From: Balneatrix alpica DSM 16621
Lineage (GTDB): Bacteria > Pseudomonadota > Gammaproteobacteria > Pseudomonadales > Balneatricaceae
Length of the DNA: 64,000 bases
NCBI RefSeq assembly: GCF_000619885.1
Contig: NZ_JHUZ01000016.1
Coordinates: 1 to 64,000 of the forward strand
Direction: 5' to 3'
Position numbers and translations under genes: made by a program. Shown one piece after another: positions 54,607 to 62,846 of this stretch; positions within the stretch are counted from its first letter, which is position 1; each line of letters begins with the position of its first letter. The notes under the pieces are model-generated. The model saw only the letters and a program-made list of their open reading frames with translations, was not told where the DNA came from and ran no database searches.

Positions 54607-55053
54607 ATGCAGGCGCTTCCCACCGGCTCTTCTTTCGAGCATTTCCTTCAGTTATCGGTTTATCTCACTGGTTTTTCCCGCTTTGAATTATTGGGTACGG
54701 GGCAGGCCCAGGCCTACTTTGCCTGGTTGGAGGAAAAGGCCGGTGCCCCCTTCCAGCAGTTATTGCAGGGTTATGCCAGTGCCGGGCAGTCCGCCGCGGC
54801 GCTGCAACAGCTGCTCTATCAGCCCGGCCAGGCGCAGTTGCAACCCCTGGTGCAGAGCCTGATTAAGCTGTGGTATCTGGGGCAGTGGTTTGATCCACAG
54901 GACTCCAGTCAGAGCGAAATTTTAAGCCCTGAATCCTATCAACAGGGCTTGGTCTGGAATGCGATTGACGCCCACCCTCAAGCCGCCAAGCAGCAAGGTT
55001 TTGCTGCCTGGGCGATGCCACCCCAGCAGGGTCTGGAGGTGGAGCATGAGTAA
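54607..55053 (+). CDS. Small subunit of sorbitol-dehydrogenase type (FAD-SLDH family)
   Basis: A 148-residue protein that resembles the small subunits accompanying membrane sorbitol/fructose/sugar GMC dehydrogenases (FAD-SLDH family): FLQLSVYLTGFSRFELLGTG at the N-terminus, LIKLWYLGQWF in the middle and ILSPESYQQGLVWNAIDAHPQAAKQQGFAAWAMPP at the end. Known relatives carry a twin-arginine signal and help export the folded FAD subunit; no such signal is present here, nor at any alternative start, so this complex may be cytoplasmic. The gene overlaps the first GMC gene by eight bases, so a physical partnership is likely. ATG 54607 follows AGGATAATAACT. Confidence 0.75.
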   Translation: MQALPTGSSFEHFLQLSVYLTGFSRFELLGTGQAQAYFAWLEEKAGAPFQQLLQGYASAGQSAAALQQLLYQPGQAQLQPLVQSLIKLWYLGQWFDPQDSSQSEILSPESYQQGLVWNAIDAHPQAAKQQGFAAWAMPPQQGLEVEHE

Positions 55054-56878
55054 GGTCAGCCTGAAGGATGCCCTCAGTCGGGAATACGATGTGGTGATCG
55101 TGGGAGGAGGCATAGCCGGTGCCCTGGTTGCCAAGCGCTTAAGCAAAGCGGGGCAGCGCTGCCTGATTCTGGAGGCCGGTCTAGGCCAGGGGGATAGCTA
55201 TCAGGGCTACCTGGACTTTGTCCAAACCTATTATCAGGCCACGGTAAAAATTCCCAATGCGCCCTATCCGGTTAATCCTAATGCGCCGGAGCCACTGGTC
55301 ACGGATACCGCACGGATTAAGCCGGGCCACCCGGATGAGAAGGGCTATTTTGTCCAGTTTGGCCCCCTGCCGTTTAGCTCTTCCTATACCCGTTACCTGG
55401 GGGGCACCACACTGCACTGGTTGGGCACCTGCCTGCGGATGCTGCCGGATGATTTTCAGCTCTATAGTCGTTATGGGGTGGGGCGTGACTGGCCCTTTGG
55501 CTATGAGCAGTTGGAGCCCTGGTACCGCCGCGCCGAATATGAGCTGGGGGTCTCAGCGGAGGTCAGCGAGCAGGCTTACCTGGGGGTGCACTTTAGTCAG
55601 GACTATGTCTATCCGATGCATGGCTTACCTGCCAGTTGGAGCGATAACCAGCTAGCAGCGGCGGTCAATGGTATGGCCATTGTGGAGGGGGAGGAGTCTT
55701 TCCAGCTCTACGTGCGGGGTACCCCGGCGGCACGTAATGGTATTCCCAATCCGGCTTATGATCAGGGCCGTGGTTATCGCCCGGTTGGCGCGGTGGGAAA
55801 TCCCGGGGTGGGGCAGCGTTGCATGGGTAACACCGCCTGCGTGCCGATTTGCCCGATCCAAGCCAAGTACAGCGCCCTGAAAACCCTGGCCCAGGCGGAT
55901 GCCGACTATCTCGATATTCTGCCCCAGGCGGTTGCCACCCGTCTGCAGATTGATCCCCACACCCAGCAGATCAGCGCCATCCATTTCCAACATTACCCGA
56001 GTCCGGAACGCCCCCACTATAGCGAGCATCAGGTGCAGGCTAAGCGCTATGTGCTGGCTGCCCATGCGGTGGCCAATGCGGTACTGCTGCTTGCGTCGGG
56101 TGCCTGCAAGGGCAATGAAATGGTGGGGGCCAATCTGATGGATCATCCCGAGCTCTTGGCTTGGGGGCTGGCGCCTCAGCCGTTGTGGCCATTACGGGGG
56201 CCCCTGGCCACTTCCGGGATTGAGGACATGCGTACCGGTGCATTCCGCCAACGGCGGGCGCCCTTCCGGATGGAAATGGGCAATGATGGTTGGTTGTGGC
56301 CAACCAATGCTCCCCAGTCGGATGTGGAGCAATTGTTGGGGGAGGGTCATATCGGCACCGATTTACGCCAGCGTTTGCGGGATCAGGTCAGCCGTCAGTT
56401 CCGCTTCGGTATTCTGGTGGAGCAGCTGCCGGAGTTGAGTAATAGAGTCAGTATTGATGAACGCTACAAGGATGCCCTGGGGAATTACCGCCCGGTGATT
56501 CACTATGATCTGTCGCCCTATACCCGTGCTGGTTTTGTGCAGGCTTCCCGTACTGCCCAGCAGATTTTCAAGCAGGCGGGGATTGAGGATCGCAGCCAAT
56601 ATACCCCCAATCAGGCCGGTTACTTTGAATACGAAGGGCAGGCGCTGAGTTTCTTTGGCGCTGGCCATTTTGCTGGCACCCATTGCATGGGGGATGATCC
56701 CGCCACCTCAGTGGTGAATCCGCAGCAGCGTTGTTGGCAACATCCCAATCTGTACCTGGTGGGATGCGGCAATATGCCGACCCTGGGCACCTCTAACCCT
56801 ACCTTAACCATGACGGCACTGACTCTTTGGGCGGCGGATAACCTGCTGCAAGACCTGCAAGGTCAGGGTCATGCGTAG
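55046..56878 (+). CDS. GMC-family FAD oxidoreductase, first copy
   Basis: A 610-residue glucose-methanol-choline family flavoprotein. FAD binding is VVIVGGGIAGALVAKRLSKAG (about 15-35); GGTTLHWLGTCLRMLPDDF (about 118-136) contacts FAD; the C-terminal catalytic region has AGTHCMGDDPATSVV and TLGTSNPTLTMTALTLWAADNLL, with the active-site His and Asn. A cysteine group CMGNTACVPICPIQAKY (about 260-276) resembles that of gluconate and FAD-glucose dehydrogenases, where cysteines hold an Fe-S cluster. There is no signal peptide. ATG 55046 follows GGAGGTGGAGC and overlaps the small-subunit gene. It is a clear paralogue of the next gene. Confidence 0.9.
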   Translation: MSKVSLKDALSREYDVVIVGGGIAGALVAKRLSKAGQRCLILEAGLGQGDSYQGYLDFVQTYYQATVKIPNAPYPVNPNAPEPLVTDTARIKPGHPDEKGYFVQFGPLPFSSSYTRYLGGTTLHWLGTCLRMLPDDFQLYSRYGVGRDWPFGYEQLEPWYRRAEYELGVSAEVSEQAYLGVHFSQDYVYPMHGLPASWSDNQLAAAVNGMAIVEGEESFQLYVRGTPAARNGIPNPAYDQGRGYRPVGAVGNPGVGQRCMGNTACVPICPIQAKYSALKTLAQADADYLDILPQAVATRLQIDPHTQQISAIHFQHYPSPERPHYSEHQVQAKRYVLAAHAVANAVLLLASGACKGNEMVGANLMDHPELLAWGLAPQPLWPLRGPLATSGIEDMRTGAFRQRRAPFRMEMGNDGWLWPTNAPQSDVEQLLGEGHIGTDLRQRLRDQVSRQFRFGILVEQLPELSNRVSIDERYKDALGNYRPVIHYDLSPYTRAGFVQASRTAQQIFKQAGIEDRSQYTPNQAGYFEYEGQALSFFGAGHFAGTHCMGDDPATSVVNPQQRCWQHPNLYLVGCGNMPTLGTSNPTLTMTALTLWAADNLLQDLQGQGHA

Positions 56879-58670
56879 CCTGAGCTGGCAGGAGGCCAGC
56901 GCTAAGCAGTACGACGTGATTATCGTTGGCAGTGGCTTTGCCGGCAGTATCCTGGCCAAGCAACTGCAGCAGGGAGGTAAGCGGGTGCTGATCCTTGAGG
57001 CAGGGGCGGGGGCCGGGGTGGATTACGGCCAGCACCTGAGCTATGTGCGCCACTTTATGAGTGCCACGGCGAAGACGCCCAACTCCCCCTTTCCCGCCAG
57101 TGCCAATGCCCCTCAGCCCGAGGTGACCGATGTTGAGAAGATCACCCCGGGCCAACCTTCCTGCAAAGGCTACTTTGTTCAAATGGGGCCGCAACCCTTT
57201 GAAAGTAATTACACCCGGCGCTTGGGTGGCACCTCTCTGCACTGGTTTGGTAGCTGTCCGCGCATGCTGCCGCAGGACTTTCGCCTCTATCGTGAGTATG
57301 GCGTGGGGGTGGACTGGCCCCTGGATTATGACGAGCTGGAGCCTTACTACCGTCAGGCGGAGGCGGAAATTGGCGTGGCGGCTGAGGTCGAGGAGCAAGC
57401 CTACCTGGGGATTCATTTTCCCGCCGACTATGTTTACCCGATGCACCGGATACCGCCCAGTTATCTGGATCAATGGATGCAGCAGGGCCTGCGTGATTAT
57501 CGCCTGGAGGATGGTCAGCGGCTGCGGATTCAATCGATTCCGCAGGCCCGTAACAGCCTGCCCAATGCCGGCTACAACCAGGGCCGGGGTTACCGGGTTC
57601 AGGGTGCAGCGGGCAACCCAGGCCAGGGGCAGCGCTGCATGGGCAACTCCAGCTGTATTCCGATTTGCCCGATTCAGGCGCGCTACAACAGCCTGAAAAC
57701 CCTGGCGCAAACCGAGGTGGAGGTGTTAACCCAGGCGGTGGCATCACAGTTGGAGCTGGAGCCCGGCAGTGGCCGGGTGACCGCCCTGCAGGTGAAATAT
57801 TGGGCCACGGAACAGAGCAGCGATTTTATCCCTCTGCGTTTGAGTGCGCCCTGGATCGTCTTGGCGGCCAATGCCATCGAAAACGCCACCCTGCTGCAAG
57901 CCTCCGCAGCCTGTGGCCAGAGTGGTGAGCTGGGACGCAATCTGATGGATCATCCGGCGATCCTGTCCTGGGGTCTGGCACCCCAGTCGATTGGTGCCTT
58001 CCGTGGTCCGGGGTTGACCTCGACCCTGGTGAACTATCGTGGCGGTGATTTTCGCCGTCAGCGGGCCGCCTTTGTGCTGGAAATCGGCAACTGGGGCTGG
58101 AGCTGGCCCTTTAATGAGCCAAACGACAGCAGCATCGCCCTGATTGAGCAGGGTTGCTATGGCCGCGACCTGCGTCAGCGGCTGGGGGCGACACTGCCGC
58201 GGCAGATTCGGCTGGACATGATGACCGAGCAATTGCCCAGCCGTTTTAACCGGGTGGAGATCGACCCGCGCTGGCGTGATCGCCTGGGTAACTACCGGCC
58301 CGTGCTGCACTATCAGGTCGATCACTACAGCCAGGCGGGGATGGTGTTTGCCCGCCAGCTGGCGGTGCAGTTATTCCGCCAGTTAGGCATCGAGGATTAC
58401 AGCCAGTATCAGCCCAGCAATCCGGGCTACTTCGAGTTTGGCCAGCAGGGGTATAGCTGGTCCGGGGTCGGCCACGTGGCCGGTACCCATCGTATGGGCA
58501 AGCAGGCCGCCAGCTCGGTGGTGAACTCCTATCAGCAAGCCTGGCAACACCCCAACCTCTATGTGATTGGCTGCGGCAGCATGCCCACCCTGGGCACCTC
58601 TAACCCCACCCTCACCATGACTGCTCTCACCCTGCGCACAGCCCAGCATTTGCTGGCAAGGAGCTCGTGA
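56871..58670 (+). CDS. GMC-family FAD oxidoreductase, second copy
   Basis: A 599-residue flavoprotein with the same layout as the preceding one: VIIVGSGFAGSILAKQLQQGGKR (FAD), GTSLHWFGSCPRMLPQDF, the cysteine group CMGNSSCIPICPIQARYNSLKTL, and the C-terminal AGTHRMGKQAASSVV with TLGTSNPTLTMTALTLRTAQHLL. The shared motifs and spacing indicate tandem duplication followed by divergence. The His before MG is retained, so both copies could be active. The start overlaps the first copy by eight bases and the ferritin-like gene follows after one base. The substrate is unknown. Confidence 0.9.
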   Translation: MRSLSWQEASAKQYDVIIVGSGFAGSILAKQLQQGGKRVLILEAGAGAGVDYGQHLSYVRHFMSATAKTPNSPFPASANAPQPEVTDVEKITPGQPSCKGYFVQMGPQPFESNYTRRLGGTSLHWFGSCPRMLPQDFRLYREYGVGVDWPLDYDELEPYYRQAEAEIGVAAEVEEQAYLGIHFPADYVYPMHRIPPSYLDQWMQQGLRDYRLEDGQRLRIQSIPQARNSLPNAGYNQGRGYRVQGAAGNPGQGQRCMGNSSCIPICPIQARYNSLKTLAQTEVEVLTQAVASQLELEPGSGRVTALQVKYWATEQSSDFIPLRLSAPWIVLAANAIENATLLQASAACGQSGELGRNLMDHPAILSWGLAPQSIGAFRGPGLTSTLVNYRGGDFRRQRAAFVLEIGNWGWSWPFNEPNDSSIALIEQGCYGRDLRQRLGATLPRQIRLDMMTEQLPSRFNRVEIDPRWRDRLGNYRPVLHYQVDHYSQAGMVFARQLAVQLFRQLGIEDYSQYQPSNPGYFEFGQQGYSWSGVGHVAGTHRMGKQAASSVVNSYQQAWQHPNLYVIGCGSMPTLGTSNPTLTMTALTLRTAQHLLARSS

Positions 58671-58671
58671 T

Positions 58672-60303
58672 ATGAAAAGCGTTTCTACCCTGGATGCAGC
58701 AACCCTGCAGGCTGAGTTTGCTGCCAAGGGCTATGTCCCCCTGCAGAGCCACAAGTCACTGCAAGATGAACTGGCGGATCTGCGTGAGCTGCTGCAAAGC
58801 GCGCTGGCGCTGGAGCACGCCACCATTCCACCCTACCTCACGATGCTCTATACCCTGCCGAGTCAGACCCAGTGGCAGGTGGTGGAAATCATTCGCTCGG
58901 TGGTGGTGGAGGAGATGCTGCACTTCTCGCTGGTGGCCAATGTGCTCAATGCCATTGGTGGCGAGCCGCAGATAGCGAGCCCAGGCTTTATGCCGGATTA
59001 TCCGGCGGCCTTACCCTATGGCATCGATGGCATTCGCGTCAGCCTGTTTGGCTTTAGCCATGAGGGGGTGGAGCAGGGCATGGCGATTGAACGCCCGGCG
59101 GCGATTGACCCGTTGAAGGTGGCCTCGTTCCGCCGTAATGAGATGACCATTGGCGAGTTTTATGCCTTTATCGAGGCGCGCTTAAGGGCGGCGGTGGCCC
59201 GCTACGGTGAGCAGGCGGTGTTCTGTGGTGATCCGAGTCGGCAAATCCCACCCCATGCGTTCTATTACGATGGTGGTGGCGGCATCCTTGAGGTGCACAA
59301 TCTCAAACAGGCCCTGCAAGCCCTGCAGCTGATTGTTGATCAGGGGGAAGGGACGCCGGATTCAGAGTGGACCGGCCCCTTAAGTGAAGAGGAAGGGGGC
59401 TTTCGTGAAGTCGCCCACTATTACCGCTTCCAGCAGTTACAACTGGGACGGCTGTATCAGCCAGGCGACAAGATCAATCATCCTAGCGGCAGCAAGCTGG
59501 AGGTGCCCTGGCAGGGTGCCATCCAGGTGCCGGTGGATATGAAACTGGCGGACTACCCGGAGGGTGAGGTACGCCAAGCGGTGTATCGTTTTAACCAGCG
59601 CTATTGCCAATTACTGGCGCAGCTGCAGCTCGCCTTTACCGGCCAGCCTGGGCTGTTGCTGCCGGCGGTCGTGGGCATGTGCAGCCTGCGTGATGATTTT
59701 AATGCCATTACCGCCAACCCCCTGCCCGGTTTTGACGAATACCACTGCGTGCCGACCTTTGAATATGTCGCGCCGGATTTAACCCTGATTAAACGGGTGG
59801 CGGTGGCCGGTAACGAACCCCGCCGTGGCTGTCCGATGGGCAAAGCACAGGCCATGCAGGCGAGCCCCAGTGGGCAACCGGGGGTGGCGACTACCCTGGC
59901 GCAGTTGCAGCAGGCCTATTCCCAGGGGGATTTGCCCCTGGCGTTGAGTTGCCTGGCGGAGTCGGTGATCTGGGATATTTCCGGCCCGGTGGAGGTGCCC
60001 TACCTGGGGGTCTTCTACGGTCATCAAGGTTTTAGTCGCTTCTGGACCCTCTTGGGGGACACGGTCAACTTCGGCAGCGCCGGTATTGAGGCGGTGTTTA
60101 TCGATGGCCTGGCCGCCATGGCCTATGGCGGCGAGCAAGGCAGTACCAAGGCGACGGGTGCTCCCTACCACTACGACTGGGCAATTCGCTACCAGTTTGA
60201 TGCCAATTTTAAAATTACGCTGATGCGGCAGTATTTCGACCCCGATCCGATAAGGGCCGCACTTAGGGCATCAGCTTATCCCCAACCTCAGCCAAAGAAG
60301 TGA
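58672..60303 (+). CDS. VioB-type ferritin-like protein fused to an NTF2/SnoaL-like domain
   Basis: A 543-residue two-domain protein. Residues about 30-390 resemble the ferritin-like domain of VioB/RebD/StaD-type iminophenyl-pyruvate dimer synthases: LALEHATIPPYLTMLYTLP (Glu48 as likely iron ligand), VVVEEMLHFSLVANVLNAIGG (Glu80/81 and His84) and a later FREVAHYYRFQQLQLG helix. Residues about 405-530 look like an NTF2/SnoaL fold (YSQGDLPLALSCLAESVIWDISG, YLGVFYGHQGFSRFW). Heme-oxidase or diiron chemistry on an amino-acid-derived imine would be a guess. AAGGAG precedes ATG 58672. It is embedded between GMC genes in one operon. Confidence 0.8.
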   Translation: MKSVSTLDAATLQAEFAAKGYVPLQSHKSLQDELADLRELLQSALALEHATIPPYLTMLYTLPSQTQWQVVEIIRSVVVEEMLHFSLVANVLNAIGGEPQIASPGFMPDYPAALPYGIDGIRVSLFGFSHEGVEQGMAIERPAAIDPLKVASFRRNEMTIGEFYAFIEARLRAAVARYGEQAVFCGDPSRQIPPHAFYYDGGGGILEVHNLKQALQALQLIVDQGEGTPDSEWTGPLSEEEGGFREVAHYYRFQQLQLGRLYQPGDKINHPSGSKLEVPWQGAIQVPVDMKLADYPEGEVRQAVYRFNQRYCQLLAQLQLAFTGQPGLLLPAVVGMCSLRDDFNAITANPLPGFDEYHCVPTFEYVAPDLTLIKRVAVAGNEPRRGCPMGKAQAMQASPSGQPGVATTLAQLQQAYSQGDLPLALSCLAESVIWDISGPVEVPYLGVFYGHQGFSRFWTLLGDTVNFGSAGIEAVFIDGLAAMAYGGEQGSTKATGAPYHYDWAIRYQFDANFKITLMRQYFDPDPIRAALRASAYPQPQPKK

Positions 60304-60314
60304 AGGAGAAGATG

Positions 60315-61181
60315 ATGTCCAATCTGCCCAGTATTCCCTATCCCTTTACCATGCCGTTTTACTACGCCTCCCTGACCAATGTGGGGGTGTTTTATCTGGT
60401 GCCCAAAGAGCGGGTATTGCCCTACCTGCAAGGCAGTGACCTGGCCCCGGCGTTGTTTGATGGCAAAGCGATGGTGAGTTTTAACTTTCAGCTTTATAGC
60501 GGCCAGTTTGCCAGTGGGGTGGATACCCCGCCGGAGCAGTGGGCCAGCAGTGGCGCCGCCATTACCCAGGAGTTGGAGCTGAATATTGTCGCCTATCCGC
60601 AGCAACGGGCCGCGGAGGTGGAACAGATCGACTACCGCGAATACCTGCAAAGCGGTGATCAGACCAAGGTGTATGGCAATCACCGGGTGTGGGTGCCCTG
60701 TGATGCAGATGTGGCGATTGCCGCCGGCAAGGGGTTGTTTGGTGAGCCGAAGTTTAAGACCTCCTTCAAGGTTAATTTGGCTTCCCCCAACCCGGTCCGT
60801 CAGAGCCGCGAATGCTATCAGCCGGAGTGGGTCAGTACCTGGGGCTTCCGGGTGGATGATCCGGACAATGCCAACCAGGCCATCTTCACCTGCATCGTTG
60901 ATACCTGTGGTTTAACCCCGGTGCCGGGCAATTTCTCCCCCATCACCGAGTACGGCAGCCATGAGGGCAAGATGATCGGATGCCGCTGGAATATCCTGCA
61001 GGCGATGCCGACCTATTTCCTCGACCCCAGCACCCCCCAGGCGGTCAGCCTGACCCTGGGCACCAGCAACCATCCGATGCGTCAGGACATGGAAAAACTG
61101 CTGGCCAATGTCGCGCCGGTGGCGGTGCGTACCTATAACTCCCAGCCCGCGGCAATTCAGAGCCGGGCCTATTACCCCTGA
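60315..61181 (+). CDS. Acetoacetate-decarboxylase-like protein
   Basis: A 288-residue protein without signal peptide. It resembles the acetoacetate decarboxylase (ADC) beta-barrel superfamily: an N-terminal VGVFYLVPKERVLPYL, a middle VYGNHRVWVPCDADVAIAAGKGLFGEPKFKTSFKVN where GEPKFK may correspond to the PKK lysine region of ADC, and a C-terminal ITEYGSHEGKMIGCRWNILQA. The catalytic lysine is therefore possible but not certain. ADC-like enzymes also act as aldolase- or dehydratase-type catalysts in biosynthesis. ATG 60315 has AAGGAG six bases upstream; ATG 60312 is an alternative. It lies in the GMC operon. Confidence 0.65.
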   Translation: MSNLPSIPYPFTMPFYYASLTNVGVFYLVPKERVLPYLQGSDLAPALFDGKAMVSFNFQLYSGQFASGVDTPPEQWASSGAAITQELELNIVAYPQQRAAEVEQIDYREYLQSGDQTKVYGNHRVWVPCDADVAIAAGKGLFGEPKFKTSFKVNLASPNPVRQSRECYQPEWVSTWGFRVDDPDNANQAIFTCIVDTCGLTPVPGNFSPITEYGSHEGKMIGCRWNILQAMPTYFLDPSTPQAVSLTLGTSNHPMRQDMEKLLANVAPVAVRTYNSQPAAIQSRAYYP

Positions 61182-61216
61182 GCCCTGTGCCTTTGCACAC
61201 CCTGTCGCGATTAGCA

Positions 61217-61235
61217 GGCCCCGCTGGCCGGGGCC
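61217..61235 (+). repeat. Hairpin directly before the third GMC gene
   Basis: GGCCCCG-CTGGC-CGGGGCC, immediately followed by the AAGGAG ribosome-binding site of the gene at 61248. It may influence translation or message stability within the operon. Confidence 0.6.
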
Positions 61236-61247
61236 AAGGAGTGAAGC

Positions 61248-62795
61248 ATGAATGAGGTCGATAAGCTGTACTTCTCCACCCTGGATGAGGTGCAACAACA
61301 GCAGTTTGATTACATTGTGATTGGTGGTGGCGCCTATGGCTCCAGCTTTGCCCACCGCATGTTAGAGCTGCAGCCGGGAGTGCGGATTCTGGTACTGGAT
61401 AAGGGCAGCTATCTGATTCCGGATCATATTCAGAACCTGCCCCCCACCTATATCAAGCTCAATACCGAGGTGGGCATTCGGCCCTGGGAATACCGGGGCA
61501 CACCGAATCTGAACTTTATGCCGCAGATCCCCTATGTCGGTGGCCGGGCATTGTTCTGGAATGCCTGGACACCGCAGCCCGATAGTACTGAAATGCCTGA
61601 CTGGCCGGAGCAGGCAATTGAGCGACTGAACCCCCAGTGGTATGCCACTGGCCACTACATGGGGCGGCGTTACTCCCTGCGCACTCCTGGTAATGCCAAT
61701 GCCAGCTTGCATCAGCAGATGGGCGAGCGCTTGTTCAGCCAACTCAGTCAGATTCCCGGTGCCAAACCCCAGGCCAGCCCCAGTGCGCTGGACTCGGCCA
61801 TGGCCACTGGCCAGGATGTGCCACCGGAAGATTGGGCCAAGTTTGCCCCCATTGCCGTGCTAGTGCAGGATCTGCAGGCCTATCCCCAGCAACTACGGGT
61901 GGTGGTGGAAGCCGAGGTGTTGCAGCTGCAGGCCAGCGGTCAGCGAATTGATGCCATTGAGACCGCAGCGGGCACCCTGCAGGTGGGCAATGCGCAGCTG
62001 ATCCTGGCCTGTAATACCCTGGAGGCAGGCTTTCTGCTGACCCGCTCCTTCCCGCAGATGCCGCTGGTGGGAAAAAACCTCTGTGGTCATATTCGCTCCT
62101 GGCTGGCCGCTCGGGTGCCAGCCTCGGCGGTGCCGGGCCTGACGGACAGGCTGCAGGCGGTGGCCTATTATCTGCCGGGGCAGGATAAGGTCACTGGTCG
62201 CCTGATGCACACCCATATCAGTGTGGTGCATAACCCTCAGCCCGCGCAGAGCCTGGATGTGCTCTACCGCATCCTGCCGGACGCCTCGACCCCGGCGGCC
62301 TTGGCTGCCTACCAGGATCCAAACTATGTGGTCTTTATGCTGCATTCCATGGGGGAATTCTTGGGACAGCGTTCGCAGGATTCCTGGAACTATGTTGGCA
62401 CCCTGAGCGATGGCACGGCCGAGGTCTGTATTCAGTTACAACCGCAGGATAGCCAGTTCTGGCAGGCGATGGATCAAGCCACCTTTGCCGTGATGGAGGC
62501 GCTGGTGGCGGAGGCGCCGGTGGAATACCAGCATACCCAGGCCGATGGCAGCATCTGCTGGCGGGCAATACCACCGCAGTCGATCCGTAATCAGGGCTTG
62601 GTGCATGAGGCGGGCACGCTATGGATGGGGGATGACCCCGCCACCTCGGTCACTCGTGCCGATGGACGCATGCATCAGTTTGAGAATGTGTATGGGCTGG
62701 GCAGCATGTTGTTCCCTCGCCCAGGCTCCTGGAACCCCACCCTGACCGGCGTCGCCCAGGCTTTTGCCCTGGCGCAGCAGTTTGCGCAAAGCTGA
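61248..62795 (+). CDS. GMC-family FAD oxidoreductase, third and divergent copy
   Basis: A 515-residue flavoprotein of a shorter GMC type. FAD binding is YIVIGGGAYGSSFAHRMLELQPG (about 25-47); VGGRALFWNAWTPQP follows; the C-terminal end has HEAGTLWMGDDPATSV and RPGSWNPTLTGVAQAFALAQQ. The cysteine group of the other two GMC proteins is absent, so it is not a recent duplicate and probably catalyses a different step. ATG 61248 follows AAGGAG by six bases. It is the last gene of the operon, followed by a hairpin and a convergent gene. Confidence 0.88.
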   Translation: MNEVDKLYFSTLDEVQQQQFDYIVIGGGAYGSSFAHRMLELQPGVRILVLDKGSYLIPDHIQNLPPTYIKLNTEVGIRPWEYRGTPNLNFMPQIPYVGGRALFWNAWTPQPDSTEMPDWPEQAIERLNPQWYATGHYMGRRYSLRTPGNANASLHQQMGERLFSQLSQIPGAKPQASPSALDSAMATGQDVPPEDWAKFAPIAVLVQDLQAYPQQLRVVVEAEVLQLQASGQRIDAIETAAGTLQVGNAQLILACNTLEAGFLLTRSFPQMPLVGKNLCGHIRSWLAARVPASAVPGLTDRLQAVAYYLPGQDKVTGRLMHTHISVVHNPQPAQSLDVLYRILPDASTPAALAAYQDPNYVVFMLHSMGEFLGQRSQDSWNYVGTLSDGTAEVCIQLQPQDSQFWQAMDQATFAVMEALVAEAPVEYQHTQADGSICWRAIPPQSIRNQGLVHEAGTLWMGDDPATSVTRADGRMHQFENVYGLGSMLFPRPGSWNPTLTGVAQAFALAQQFAQS

Positions 62796-62813
62796 GCAGA
62801 GCCATCCTGACAT

Positions 62814-62833
62814 GGCCCCCAGGGAAGGGGGCC
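62814..62833. terminator. Hairpin at the end of the GMC operon
   Basis: GGCCCCC-AGGGAA-GGGGGCC (62814-62833), 18 bases after the last stop and 13 before the stop of the convergent gene, no T-tract. Confidence 0.65.
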
Positions 62834-62846
62834 GGAGCAGAGTGGT

